Positions 1 to 6,457 of a stretch of 7,771 nucleotides of DNA are shown here, one piece after another. Origin of the DNA: an uncultured Fretibacterium sp. (GTDB lineage: Bacteria; Synergistota; Synergistia; Synergistales; Aminobacteriaceae); the NCBI GenBank assembly GCA_937892105.1, contig CALAUZ010000361.1:1-7771 (forward strand), read 5' to 3'. The notes below the pieces were generated by a model. That model was not told the DNA's origin, made no database searches, and saw nothing but the letters and a program-made list of their open reading frames with translations. How positions within the stretch are numbered: position 1 is the first letter of the stretch; the number at the start of each line of letters is the position of its first letter. The position numbers and the translations under genes were made by a program.

Positions 1-146
1 ATCTTCGTGAACCAGGATATTCTCCGGCGCTCGCTTTCCATTTCGGGAATGGTGTAAAGACGATCCTTCAGACTGTCAAAATAGCCCTCAGGGACTTTCC
101 ACGTGCCTTTCCCGATGGGTTCAAGTATGTTGTTTCCTTTGTTCAT
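1..146 (-). CDS. Sigma-factor-associated small protein, N-terminal fragment (Bacteroidetes type)
   Basis: The minus strand reads from an ATG at 146-144 off the left edge, giving 48 visible codons; the 3' end is outside the window. The visible protein is hydrophilic, begins MNKGNNILEPIGKG and contains TWKVPEGYFDSLKDRL at residues 15-30. From family knowledge, a short protein with an 'F/W-K-VP-E-x-YF' motif near its N-terminus commonly lies directly downstream of ECF sigma genes in Bacteroidales. It usually has a central membrane segment and is suspected to act like an anti-sigma factor. Here it follows the sigma gene by 38 nt on the same strand, consistent with one transcript. No SD is visible before the ATG, which is normal for Bacteroidetes. 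The membrane segment cannot be checked because it would lie beyond the edge, so the anti-sigma role is inference. Confidence 0.72.
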   Translation of the reverse strand, partial: MNKGNNILEPIGKGTWKVPEGYFDSLKDRLYTIPEMESERRRISWFTK

Positions 147-184
147 ACGCTCACTTTGACATATCTTAAGTGTTGAGGTTTAAT

Positions 185-727
185 TTATTCACAGTTTTTT
201 TCGACATACGCCCTTATTTTTTGGACGGCGAAATGGTAGGATGCTTTCAAAGCGCCGATGGAGGTCCCAAGGATGGCGGACATCTCTTCGTAGGGAAGTT
301 CGTCGAAGTATTTCATGGAAAAAACTTGACGCTGCTTGTCCGGTAGTGTGGTTACGGCTTTGGCAAGGGCTCTCTGGGCCTTGTCTCCGTCAAAGAACGG
401 ATCGGCATCCACGCCCCGGGCTATCTCCAGGGGCTGTGCCTGGGAGTCGATTGCCGCCCGGACCTTGCGTTTTGAAAGGAAGTTGAGGGATTCGTTGCTG
501 GCGATCCTGTATAGCCATGTATATAATTGGGAGTCCCCGCGGAAGGAGGGGAGGGAATTCCAGACTTTTATGAATATCTCCTGCATGAGGTCGTCGGTGT
601 CTTCATGGGAGCCCAGGAAATGACGGACATGCCAGTAAAGCCGTTCGCTGTAGGTATCGACGATCGCCCGGAACGCTTTTTCGGTTTGCCCTTGCCTGTA
701 AAGATGTATTATTTCGCTGTCATTCAT
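185..727 (-). CDS. ECF-type RNA polymerase sigma factor (sigma-70 family)
   Basis: This 180-residue protein is the usual size for a two-domain ECF sigma factor, which directs RNA polymerase to a small regulon. Region 2 spans about residues 18-90: the core-binding segment is HEDTDDLMQEIFIKVW (41-56), and the -10-recognition and melting part is FRGDSQLYTWLYRIASNES (62-80), followed by the basic LSKRK. Region 4 spans about 119-176, with LPDKQRQVFSMKYFDELPYE (128-147) and the helix-turn-helix around AILGTSIGALKASYHFAVQK. The 'FRGDS..YTWLYRIA.N' wording is typical of Bacteroidetes ECF factors. The ATG at 727 gives the expected N-terminus (MNDSEIIHLYRQGQ), and no SD precedes it. The gene heads a pair with the downstream signature protein, suggesting a sigma/anti-sigma module. 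The stimulus and target genes cannot be read from this window. Confidence 0.93.
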   Translation of the reverse strand: MNDSEIIHLYRQGQTEKAFRAIVDTYSERLYWHVRHFLGSHEDTDDLMQEIFIKVWNSLPSFRGDSQLYTWLYRIASNESLNFLSKRKVRAAIDSQAQPLEIARGVDADPFFDGDKAQRALAKAVTTLPDKQRQVFSMKYFDELPYEEMSAILGTSIGALKASYHFAVQKIRAYVEKNCE

Positions 728-759
728 AGGCCGTGGAATCCGGGGAAAGGTCCATGCAA

Positions 760-780
760 TATCTTTGCCAAAGAAAGATA
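760..780. promoter_or_regulatory. Palindromic, promoter-like site upstream of the sigma gene
   Basis: Two nested inverted repeats are visible. TATCTTT (760-766) matches AAAGATA (774-780) across a 7-nt gap. Inside it, TCTTTGCCAAAGA (762-774) is a perfect palindrome around a central base. On the plus strand TATCTTTG (760-767) fits the Bacteroidetes -7 element TAnnTTTG, although no TTTG -33 element lies at the expected distance. The site is 33 nt upstream of the sigma start codon, so it could be an operator or part of the sigma gene's own promoter. The function is inference. Confidence 0.35.
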
Positions 781-803
781 CATGATAATTGCATCCTTTT
801 GAT

Positions 804-811
804 TATTTTTG
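804..811 (+). promoter_or_regulatory. Bacteroidetes-like -7 element (TAnnTTTG) abutting lepA
   Basis: TATTTTTG followed by CATCC matches the Bacteroidetes -7 consensus TAnnTTTG on the plus strand. The lepA ATG begins five bases later (817), so a transcript from here would be leaderless or start inside the gene. No -33 TTTG stands 19-21 nt upstream. It may be a remnant of a promoter for a different Bacteroidetes gene cut off by the junction at 817, or chance in an AT-rich stretch. Confidence 0.3.
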
Positions 812-816
812 CATCC

Positions 817-2619
817 ATGAAGAATACCAGGAATTTTTGCATAATCGCCCATATTGATCACGGAAAGTCAACATTGGCCGACAGACTTCTCGAAACCACA
901 GGAACAATATCATCTCGCGACATGAAGGCTCAAATCCTCGACAGTTTAGCCCTCGAACGCGAACGCGGCATAACCATTAAGCTCGTGCCGGTGAGAATGG
1001 ATTACACGGCTCAGGACGGCAGCAAATACATTCTCAACCTCATAGACACTCCAGGCCATGTAGATTTTGCCTACGAAGTCTCACGCTCTCTCGCAGCATG
1101 TGAGGGGGCGTTGCTCGTAGTTGACGCGACACAGGGGGTTGAAGCACAGACCGTTGCAAACGCTTATCAGGCAATCGAACAGGGATTGGAGATTTTGCCG
1201 GTCATCAACAAAATAGACCTGCCTTCAGCACGTCCGGACAACGCTAAACAGGAAATCTCAGATGTTGTTGGGCTTGACGCTTCTGACGCAGTACTCGCCA
1301 GCGCAAAAACTGGTCAGGGAGTGAATGACATTCTCGAACGCATAGTAAGCGGCATTCCAGCACCATCAGGAAATCCCGAAGCACCGTTGCAGGCGTTAAT
1401 ATTCGACAGCGTTTACGACAACTACAGGGGGGTAATATGCTATGTCCGCGTCATGAACGGAAGCATTAAGGCGGGACAGAATATCATGTTCATGTCAAAC
1501 GGCATTACTTACCCCGTGAATGAGGCAGGAGTTTTCAGACCGGGATTTACGCCCGTTGGTGAGTTGAAGGCGGGAGAAGTAGGTTACATTACAGCGAGTA
1601 TTAAGACGCTTGCTGAAGCACAGGTAGGCGACACCATAACTGACGCAAATAATCCTGCAAGTTCCCCATTGCCAGGCTATAAGCGGGTTAAGAGTGTTGT
1701 TTTCTGCGGATTTTACCCTGTTGAACGCGACAATTACCCGCAGTTGCGGGACGCTCTGGAGAAATTATGCCTCAATGACTCGGCCGTAACGTATGAGCCT
1801 GAAAGTTCGGAGGCTTTAGGTTTTGGTTTCAGGTGCGGATTTTTGGGATTGCTGCACATGGACGTTGTTAGAGAGAGGCTGCGCGAGGAATACGGTGTCG
1901 AACTCGTAGCCACTGCTCCAAACGTAATATATGAAGTCGTGAAGTCTTCGGGGGAAGTTGTCGAGGCTCACAGGCCGTCAGATTTTCCCGATGCTTCAGA
2001 AATTACGGAGATTAGAGAGCCGTATATTAAACTGTCAGTGTTTATGCCGTCAGAATTTACCGGCCGCGTAATGCAGCTGGTTCAGGACAAGCGCGGAACA
2101 TATAAATCAATGGACTACATTACCCCTGAACGTGTCAGGCTGGTTTACGAAATGCCGTTGTCTGAGTTTATCGTTGATTTTCATGACAAGCTGAAATCGC
2201 AGACGAGGGGATATGCTTCACTGGACTATGAGCTTATAGGTTTGAGGGCAAGCGAGCTGGTTCGTGTTGATATTCTGGTGAACGGCGAGGCTGCTGACGC
2301 TTTCTCGTTCATCTGCCACAAAGACCAGGCATATAATCGCGGCCATGCAACAGTAACGAAGCTGAAAGAGCTAATCCCCTCCCAACTGTTCGAGATACCA
2401 ATACAGGCATCAATCGGGAAGCGCGTAATAGTCCGTGTGAATGTTAAAGCATTACGCAAAGACGTTCTGGCGAAATGCTACGGCGGAGACATTACCCGAA
2501 AACGCAAATTGCTGGAAAAACAGAAGGAAGGCAAGAAGCGTATGAAACAGATAGGCAAGGTATCAATCCCGCAGGAGGCATTTTTGGCGTTCATGCAGGT
2601 GGACAGTGAAGGGAAATAG
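817..2619 (+). CDS. lepA: Elongation factor 4 (LepA), ribosome back-translocase GTPase
   Basis: This is a 600-residue translation GTPase that binds the ribosome and is known for promoting back-translocation and aiding ribosome assembly. The GTPase motifs are complete: G1 AHIDHGKST (11-19), G2 RGIT (50-53), G3 DTPGH (77-81), G4 NKID (131-134) and G5 SAKTG (162-166). Middle-domain wording includes [20 protein letters not shown]. The LepA-specific C-terminus is present, [18 protein letters not shown] from about residue 553, ending in VDSEGK. The length equals the family norm when the ATG at 817 is used. The frame is open back to an ATG at 733, but those 28 residues match nothing in LepA. No SD precedes 817, unlike the genes downstream, and the upstream DNA looks like another phylum. 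The native leader may therefore be missing. The protein style suggests Synergistetes or a relative rather than Bacteroidetes. Confidence 0.97.
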   Translation: MKNTRNFCIIAHIDHGKSTLADRLLETTGTISSRDMKAQILDSLALERERGITIKLVPVRMDYTAQDGSKYILNLIDTPGHVDFAYEVSRSLAACEGALLVVDATQGVEAQTVANAYQAIEQGLEILPVINKIDLPSARPDNAKQEISDVVGLDASDAVLASAKTGQGVNDILERIVSGIPAPSGNPEAPLQALIFDSVYDNYRGVICYVRVMNGSIKAGQNIMFMSNGITYPVNEAGVFRPGFTPVGELKAGEVGYITASIKTLAEAQVGDTITDANNPASSPLPGYKRVKSVVFCGFYPVERDNYPQLRDALEKLCLNDSAVTYEPESSEALGFGFRCGFLGLLHMDVVRERLREEYGVELVATAPNVIYEVVKSSGEVVEAHRPSDFPDASEITEIREPYIKLSVFMPSEFTGRVMQLVQDKRGTYKSMDYITPERVRLVYEMPLSEFIVDFHDKLKSQTRGYASLDYELIGLRASELVRVDILVNGEAADAFSFICHKDQAYNRGHATVTKLKELIPSQLFEIPIQASIGKRVIVRVNVKALRKDVLAKCYGGDITRKRKLLEKQKEGKKRMKQIGKVSIPQEAFLAFMQVDSEGK

Positions 2620-3700
2620 CGCGGGACTGTATATTCATGTTCCGTTCTGTGAGAGGAAGTGCGGTTACTGCTCGTTCTACAGCATTGCAGGAGGCGTGGA
2701 ATATGTTGGTGCATGGCTTGAGGCACTTGAACGCGAGGCAGGGAGATATTTTCGTGTTGAAGGCGGGAAAATTCCCCTGCGTACCCTCTATATTGGCGGC
2801 GGAACTCCAACAGTCCTATCGCTTCCGCAATGGCAGGAACTTGCAGGGATAATATGCCGGTACTTTGACGTTTCATCGCTCATTGAGGCGACATGCGAGG
2901 CAAACCCCAACTCCTTAACGCCTGAGCATATGGCATTCTTCAGGGACAATAACTTTACCCGCATAAGTCTTGGGGTTCAAAGCCTGAATGATGATGAACT
3001 GCTGACGTTGGGACGCATTCATAATTCGCGGCAGGCATTGAGGGCAATGGAACTGGTGAAATCCTGCGGGCTTAATCTGAACTGTGATTTAATTTTCGCG
3101 ATACCTGGACAGACGTTAAGAACGTGGGATTATTCATTGCGTTGTGTCATGGAACATGCTGACCACGTATCATGCTATCAGCTTACACTTGAGCCGGATA
3201 CGCCGATGGGACGGAAATTTTCGGGCGAAGACCTCAACGCTTCGGGCTACAAGTATTACAGGTACGCGCAGTATGTGTTGCCGAAACACGGCTTCACGCA
3301 GTACGAAATCTCGAATTTTGCCCCGTCAGGCCATGAATGCAGGCACAATATGTCATACTGGGATCACTCGGACGTTATCGCGCTAGGGCCTTCTGCTGTG
3401 AGTTACGTTGATGGTGTGAGATACTCTAACCCCAGAACGCTTAGGGAATACATATCAGGTGTTGAGGCTGAAAGCGAGGAATTATCCCCCCGTGAACGTG
3501 CAATAGAGCTGGTTATATTATCCCTTAGGACGAAATGGGGGGTATTGCGCGATGGCCTTATGCCTGAAATTGAGGACGCAATATCGCAAATGCCTTCTGA
3601 TTTGTTCGTGATTACCCCTGAGAGAATATCGTTGAGCAAGCGGGGTATGAGGCTTGGAAATTCAGTATGGTCTGAAATTATGCTTTATGCTGACTGTTAG
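2606..3700 (+). CDS. hemW: HemW, heme chaperone of the radical SAM family
   Basis: The 364-residue protein carries the radical SAM cluster motif CERKCGYC (Cys15, Cys19, Cys22) directly followed by S-F. True oxygen-independent coproporphyrinogen oxidase (HemN) has a fourth Cys at the F position, so this is the HemW type, which binds heme and delivers it to respiratory proteins. Other family marks are GGGTPT (64-69), EANPNS (98-103), GVQS (123-126), GRIHN (136-140) and a C-terminal winged-helix-like end. Translation begins at GTG 2606, inside the last codons of lepA (14-nt overlap). AGGTGG at 2597-2602 lies only 3 nt upstream, so coupling to lepA translation is likely. No in-frame ATG gives a better N-terminus. 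The lepA-hemW order is common in several phyla, Firmicutes among them. Many databases name such proteins 'coproporphyrinogen III oxidase'; the missing fourth Cys argues against that. Confidence 0.94.
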   Translation: MKGNSAGLYIHVPFCERKCGYCSFYSIAGGVEYVGAWLEALEREAGRYFRVEGGKIPLRTLYIGGGTPTVLSLPQWQELAGIICRYFDVSSLIEATCEANPNSLTPEHMAFFRDNNFTRISLGVQSLNDDELLTLGRIHNSRQALRAMELVKSCGLNLNCDLIFAIPGQTLRTWDYSLRCVMEHADHVSCYQLTLEPDTPMGRKFSGEDLNASGYKYYRYAQYVLPKHGFTQYEISNFAPSGHECRHNMSYWDHSDVIALGPSAVSYVDGVRYSNPRTLREYISGVEAESEELSPRERAIELVILSLRTKWGVLRDGLMPEIEDAISQMPSDLFVITPERISLSKRGMRLGNSVWSEIMLYADC

Positions 3701-4254
3701 CCTCTGAGTTTAGTATCGTTCTCACTCATGATTTCCCTGACAATTCGCTGGATATCTTCAATAGTTAATGCGGATTTATTGCGTTCTCTGTGAAGCTCCC
3801 AAAATCTGCTGACAAACGGCATAAGAAATATTGCCCCGAAAAGGACAAGTATCCAGTAAACGAAAGTGTGAGTGTTCTCAATGCGTTTATCCAGGCCATC
3901 AATTTGAGCCGATAATTTTTTTTCAACGCCATCAATTTGAGCCGATAATTTTTTGTCAACGCCATCAATTTTTTCCGACAATGATTTTTCTACCCCGTCA
4001 ATTCGTGCCGAGAGTCTTTTATCCACCCCGTCAATTTTTTCCGATAATGACTTTTCCACACCATCAATCTTCTTGTCCAAACCGTCAATACGTTCTGATA
4101 AGGCGTTAATTTTACCCTCAAGCCGCGTAAGAAGCATCTCCATTTTGACATCGAAAACGTCCTGCCTTATGTACACGTTCATATCCTCAGATAATGCGTA
4201 TGACCCCGAACACATAACACACACTAACATTGACGCAAAAAACATTCTTCCCAT
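3697..4254 (-). CDS. Secreted/inner-membrane coiled-coil protein with hendecad repeats, function unknown
   Basis: I do not recognise a named family. The 185-residue protein has four visible parts. A signal peptide covers about residues 1-21 (MGRMFFASMLVCVMCSGSYA). A short segment with NVYIRQDVFDVKMEMLLTRL follows. A coiled coil spans about 45-127, built of 11-residue units of the type KIDGVEKSLSE/KIDGVDKRLSA. Then comes one transmembrane helix (about 130-148, FVYWILVLFGAIFLMPFV) and a charged tail ending [22 protein letters not shown]. The likely topology is a periplasmic coiled coil anchored near its C-terminus, with the tail in the cytoplasm. The ATG at 4254 is preferred because GGAAGGTG ends 9 nt before it; a GTG at 4266 would overlap that SD. 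The stop codon overlaps the hemW stop (shared TTAG). Similar 'VYxRQDVFD..ME' coiled-coil proteins are, from memory, frequent in Synergistetes. A structural or envelope role is only a guess. Confidence 0.85.
   Translation of the reverse strand: MGRMFFASMLVCVMCSGSYALSEDMNVYIRQDVFDVKMEMLLTRLEGKINALSERIDGLDKKIDGVEKSLSEKIDGVDKRLSARIDGVEKSLSEKIDGVDKKLSAQIDGVEKKLSAQIDGLDKRIENTHTFVYWILVLFGAIFLMPFVSRFWELHRERNKSALTIEDIQRIVREIMSENDTKLRG
3896..4060. repeat. Five tandem 33-bp repeats encoding 11-residue coiled-coil units
   Basis: Units begin at 3896, 3929, 3962, 3995 and 4028, each opening CCATCAA or CCGTCAA on the plus strand. The first two units match at 32 of 33 bases; the others diverge more. A further CCATCAA at 4061 begins a 21-bp partial step (next at 4082). 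Each unit encodes 11 residues of the consensus (K/Q/R)IDGV(E/D)K(S/K/R)LS(E/A) in the minus-strand gene, so the reading frame survives gain or loss of whole units. The alternating E/D, S/K and E/A pattern suggests a 22-residue ancestral duplication. Confidence 0.92.
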
Positions 4255-4288
4255 ATTCTGTAACACCTTCCGTTGATTTTATGGCTAT

Positions 4289-4294
4289 ATTATA
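4289..4294 (-). promoter_or_regulatory. Candidate -10 element for the coiled-coil gene
   Basis: On the minus strand TATAAT occupies 4294-4289, about 35 nt before the preferred ATG at 4254. Seventeen bases further upstream the sequence is AGATAT (4317-4312), a poor -35 match, so the promoter is weak or depends on an activator. The -35 position overlaps the -10 of the oppositely directed SRP RNA gene. Confidence 0.45.
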
Positions 4295-4304
4295 TATGGC
4301 AATG

Positions 4305-4313
4305 TGGTAGAAT
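4305..4313 (+). promoter_or_regulatory. Extended -10 promoter of the SRP RNA gene
   Basis: TGGTAGAAT is a TGn extended -10 box (TAGAAT at 4308-4313). Seven bases downstream falls at 4320, exactly at the predicted 5' end of the SRP RNA (GTCCGG from 4321). No good -35 is visible 16-18 nt upstream (CTATAT at 4285-4290), which fits extended -10 usage. Confidence 0.6.
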
Positions 4314-4320
4314 ATCTATT

Positions 4321-4414
4321 GTCCGGCTCAATGCGGCGGAAACCTGCGAACCGTGTCAGATCGGGAACGAGGCAGCACTAAGCAGAATTTTCCGGGTGTC
4401 ATTGAATACCGGAC
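4321..4414 (+). ncRNA. ffs: Signal recognition particle RNA (small bacterial 4.5S type)
   Basis: This 94-nt RNA folds as the single long hairpin of bacterial SRP RNA, which binds Ffh (and FtsY) to target nascent membrane proteins to the inner membrane. The apical helix 8 is diagnostic: GTCAG (4355-4359), stem ATCG, GGAA tetraloop (4364-4367), CGAG, then GCAGC (4372-4376). It aligns base for base with the E. coli pattern GTCAG-GTCC-GGAA-GGAA-GCAGC. Below it I can pair CTGC 4344-4347 with GCAG 4382-4385, CGGAAA 4337-4342 with TTTCCG 4389-4394, TCAATG 4328-4333 with CATTGA 4400-4405, and the ends GTCCGG 4321-4326 with CCGGAC 4409-4414. There is no Alu domain. A U-rich tail (ATTATTGTTTCT) follows the closing stem and may end transcription. 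The RNA abuts the stop codon of the antisense fucosyltransferase gene. Confidence 0.95.
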
Positions 4415-4415
4415 A

Positions 4416-5474
4416 TTATTGTTTCTCCCAAAAAAGCCCTTTCTTCCTGCAATACGCATCGAACAACTTGTCGGCATAATCAGGCGATATTCCCTGAAGC
4501 AGCTTATACACGAAATTTTTGCGCGAACTTAACATTATCCTGATAATTTCGGGAGTTTTCAGTTTCGGCGTATTGATATCAGCATTATCCACAATATCGC
4601 AGACAATATCATAACGATTGCAAGCCTTCATAACCCATTCACGGCATGTTCTTATAGCGTCAATCCTTGAGGAATATATGTCGCCGTCGATAATCTCATG
4701 TATCTTCCTTACAGATCCGGCGAAATCATCAACATCAATAATCTCTATACCCTTCCTGTCAGGCACTTGTTCCAGTATTGACGGGTCTCCGCAATATATC
4801 GGCAATGACCAGCACGCCCATGCGTCAGCTAACTTCTCTGTCCAGTAATATTTGTGCTTTGAGTTCTCTATCACTACATGATATTTGTACGGAGCTATAG
4901 CTTTCAGTTTGTCATCTACAGGGTTAAACTCCCTGCCGTAACAGTCAACAACCCCTGCAAATTCCCTCTCCATTTCGCGCATGAAGGCTACACGTTTTCT
5001 CTGTTGCTGTGTCTTGTGCTTCAGTGATGATACGATGGAGATTGTCCTGTTCTTATCAGGAACGGGGTAATTAAGCGCCTTGCCGATAGTTTTCATTTCC
5101 CCGAATATCCCTGTAGTCCAGCCTATATGCGGGTTTGAGAGTATTACCCTGCCGGAATAGCCTGGTATGTTATACATTGATATTATTACCCCGAACTGTT
5201 CAAGATATTGCATGTACTTGGAATAATCTCGTATCTCTGGAGGTTCTGTGAGGAACAAAATCCTTTTTTCTCTGGGAATATCCGTGTAAAAACAGGCATA
5301 CGGATTATCCTGAACCATAAGCCATTCAGAACTGAACCAGTCTCCAGCTTCTCCGCTGAAAAAGTATTTACCGCCGCGCATTTGTCCTTTGCCGTCTTCT
5401 GTATGTGCGCCGAAAATCCCGAAAAGATTACCGCCCGGTACGCTGAAAATTTTTACCGACATTACGCTTTGCAT
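4416..5474 (-). CDS. Glycosyltransferase family 10 (alpha-1,3/4-fucosyltransferase-like)
   Basis: The 352-residue protein has the GT10 donor-binding signature at about 196-233: YKYHVVIENS, then YYWTEKLADAW and SLPIYCGDPSI. This matches the family pattern F.ENS...YxTEKLxxA...PVxxG that binds GDP-fucose. GT10 enzymes transfer fucose to N-acetylglucosamine or glucose, making Lewis-type or other fucosylated ends of LPS or capsule. The N-terminal part (about 1-150) is the variable acceptor domain. There is no signal peptide or membrane helix, so it likely works in the cytoplasm or at the membrane face. It lacks the C-terminal heptad repeats known from Helicobacter fucosyltransferases. The start is uncertain: ATG 5474 overlaps the upstream gene by 13 nt, while ATG 5462 forms a TAATG stop-start junction and begins MSVKIFSVPGG. 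It is the last gene of the operon; the fucose substrate is inferred. Confidence 0.85.
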   Translation of the reverse strand: MQSVMSVKIFSVPGGNLFGIFGAHTEDGKGQMRGGKYFFSGEAGDWFSSEWLMVQDNPYACFYTDIPREKRILFLTEPPEIRDYSKYMQYLEQFGVIISMYNIPGYSGRVILSNPHIGWTTGIFGEMKTIGKALNYPVPDKNRTISIVSSLKHKTQQQRKRVAFMREMEREFAGVVDCYGREFNPVDDKLKAIAPYKYHVVIENSKHKYYWTEKLADAWACWSLPIYCGDPSILEQVPDRKGIEIIDVDDFAGSVRKIHEIIDGDIYSSRIDAIRTCREWVMKACNRYDIVCDIVDNADINTPKLKTPEIIRIMLSSRKNFVYKLLQGISPDYADKLFDAYCRKKGLFWEKQ

Positions 5475-6457
5475 CTCATTCTGTAATAAAAGCCTGGAAA
5501 ATACAGTATCATTAACGCCTTTAAGAACACTTCCGCTTTCTTCCTGAGAGTGTAAATATTCACAGCCCCCCGCAATATCATCATTACCCTGCTGTCCCTG
5601 AGAAACGCGTTATAGCCCTCATAATCGTTACTCATAGAATGAACCGTGAATTTCCTGATTATGGCATGAGGAAGCAATACTTTCCCTGCAAAGTCTTTAA
5701 GCTCCTGAGAAGCTGCATGTTCACAGAGATATTCTGCTGTACTGCATTGAGCCTGCGTATTGTGTTCGTAACGCAGTAACTTCTTTTCCTTCGTATCGTT
5801 ATCCCTCACTGACCCCATGTCTTCATGGTGCATATAGATATACAGGCACTCCATGACGAACGTAACCCTTTCAGCCCTGCACAAAGCCTTAGTGATGAAC
5901 TCTACATCTCCTCCAGCTGTGCAGCCTTCGTGGAACATTAGGTTATACTTCCTCAGAAACTCAGCGTCATACATACAGCACCACACAGGCGGTACGGAAT
6001 TATCGAGTATGAATTTTTCCCCTGAAGATATATACGGCACATCATGTACGGAATGAATATCTTTGTCGGGCTTACCGTCCATAAATCTGTCAGTTAATCC
6101 GCAGAAAGACATCTCACATTTCCCCCGCGTTACTGCCTCATGAAGTAATGATATGAAGTTTCCGCGAACCAAATCATCAGCGTCAATGAAGCATACATAC
6201 TTACCTTCTGCGTGTTTCAAACCTGTATTTCGCGAGGCACATTCACCGCTGTTGAGTTTGTGCGTGATTACTTTGTGTTTTCTGGCAGAAGCTCCCAGAA
6301 TTTCGCGGGCAATATCCCCTGTTCCGTCCTGCGATTTGTCATCGACAACAATAATCTCCATGTCCCCGTAGTCCTGCGCAATAATGCTCTCAAGACACGG
6401 CCTGAGCCTTGAACTTGCGTTGTATGCAGGAACTATAACGCTCACCAAATCACTCAT
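5462..6457 (-). CDS. GT-A fold glycosyltransferase, family 2
   Basis: Using ATG 6457 the protein has 331 residues and begins MSDLVSVIVPAYN, the standard GT2 N-terminus. The nucleotide-sugar site shows IIVVDDKSQDGT (about 35-46), NSGECASRNTGL (about 69-80) and the metal-binding FIDADD (about 90-95). The C-terminal third is helical and basic, as in GT2 enzymes acting at the membrane on lipid-linked or LPS acceptors. Donor and acceptor cannot be told from sequence. The frame is open to an ATG at 6478, but that adds MSITIKI with no SD. The 6457 start overlaps the upstream stop by 8 nt (ATGAGTGA), implying translational coupling. It sits in the middle of the three-gene operon, and its stop overlaps the start of the fucosyltransferase-like gene. 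Confidence 0.9.
   Translation of the reverse strand: MSDLVSVIVPAYNASSRLRPCLESIIAQDYGDMEIIVVDDKSQDGTGDIAREILGASARKHKVITHKLNSGECASRNTGLKHAEGKYVCFIDADDLVRGNFISLLHEAVTRGKCEMSFCGLTDRFMDGKPDKDIHSVHDVPYISSGEKFILDNSVPPVWCCMYDAEFLRKYNLMFHEGCTAGGDVEFITKALCRAERVTFVMECLYIYMHHEDMGSVRDNDTKEKKLLRYEHNTQAQCSTAEYLCEHAASQELKDFAGKVLLPHAIIRKFTVHSMSNDYEGYNAFLRDSRVMMILRGAVNIYTLRKKAEVFLKALMILYFPGFYYRMRCKA

Noticed and set aside
733..816. A 28-residue N-terminal extension of LepA from an ATG at 733
   Set aside because: The residues match nothing in LepA, cover the sigma gene's upstream region, and the 817 ATG gives the family's standard N-terminus and length.
3896..4090. 33-bp regularly spaced repeats resembling a CRISPR array
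   Set aside because: The units are contiguous without spacers, lie in frame inside a coding sequence and encode hendecad coiled-coil units.
4415..4440. Strong intrinsic terminator after the SRP RNA
   Set aside because: Only a mixed U-rich tail follows the closing stem, with no uninterrupted T run; termination there is possible but not supportable as a separate feature.
4273..4479. A 68-codon plus-strand reading frame across the SRP RNA
   Set aside because: It runs through the promoter, the whole SRP RNA and the antisense 3' end of the GT10 gene, with no SD and no protein-like composition.
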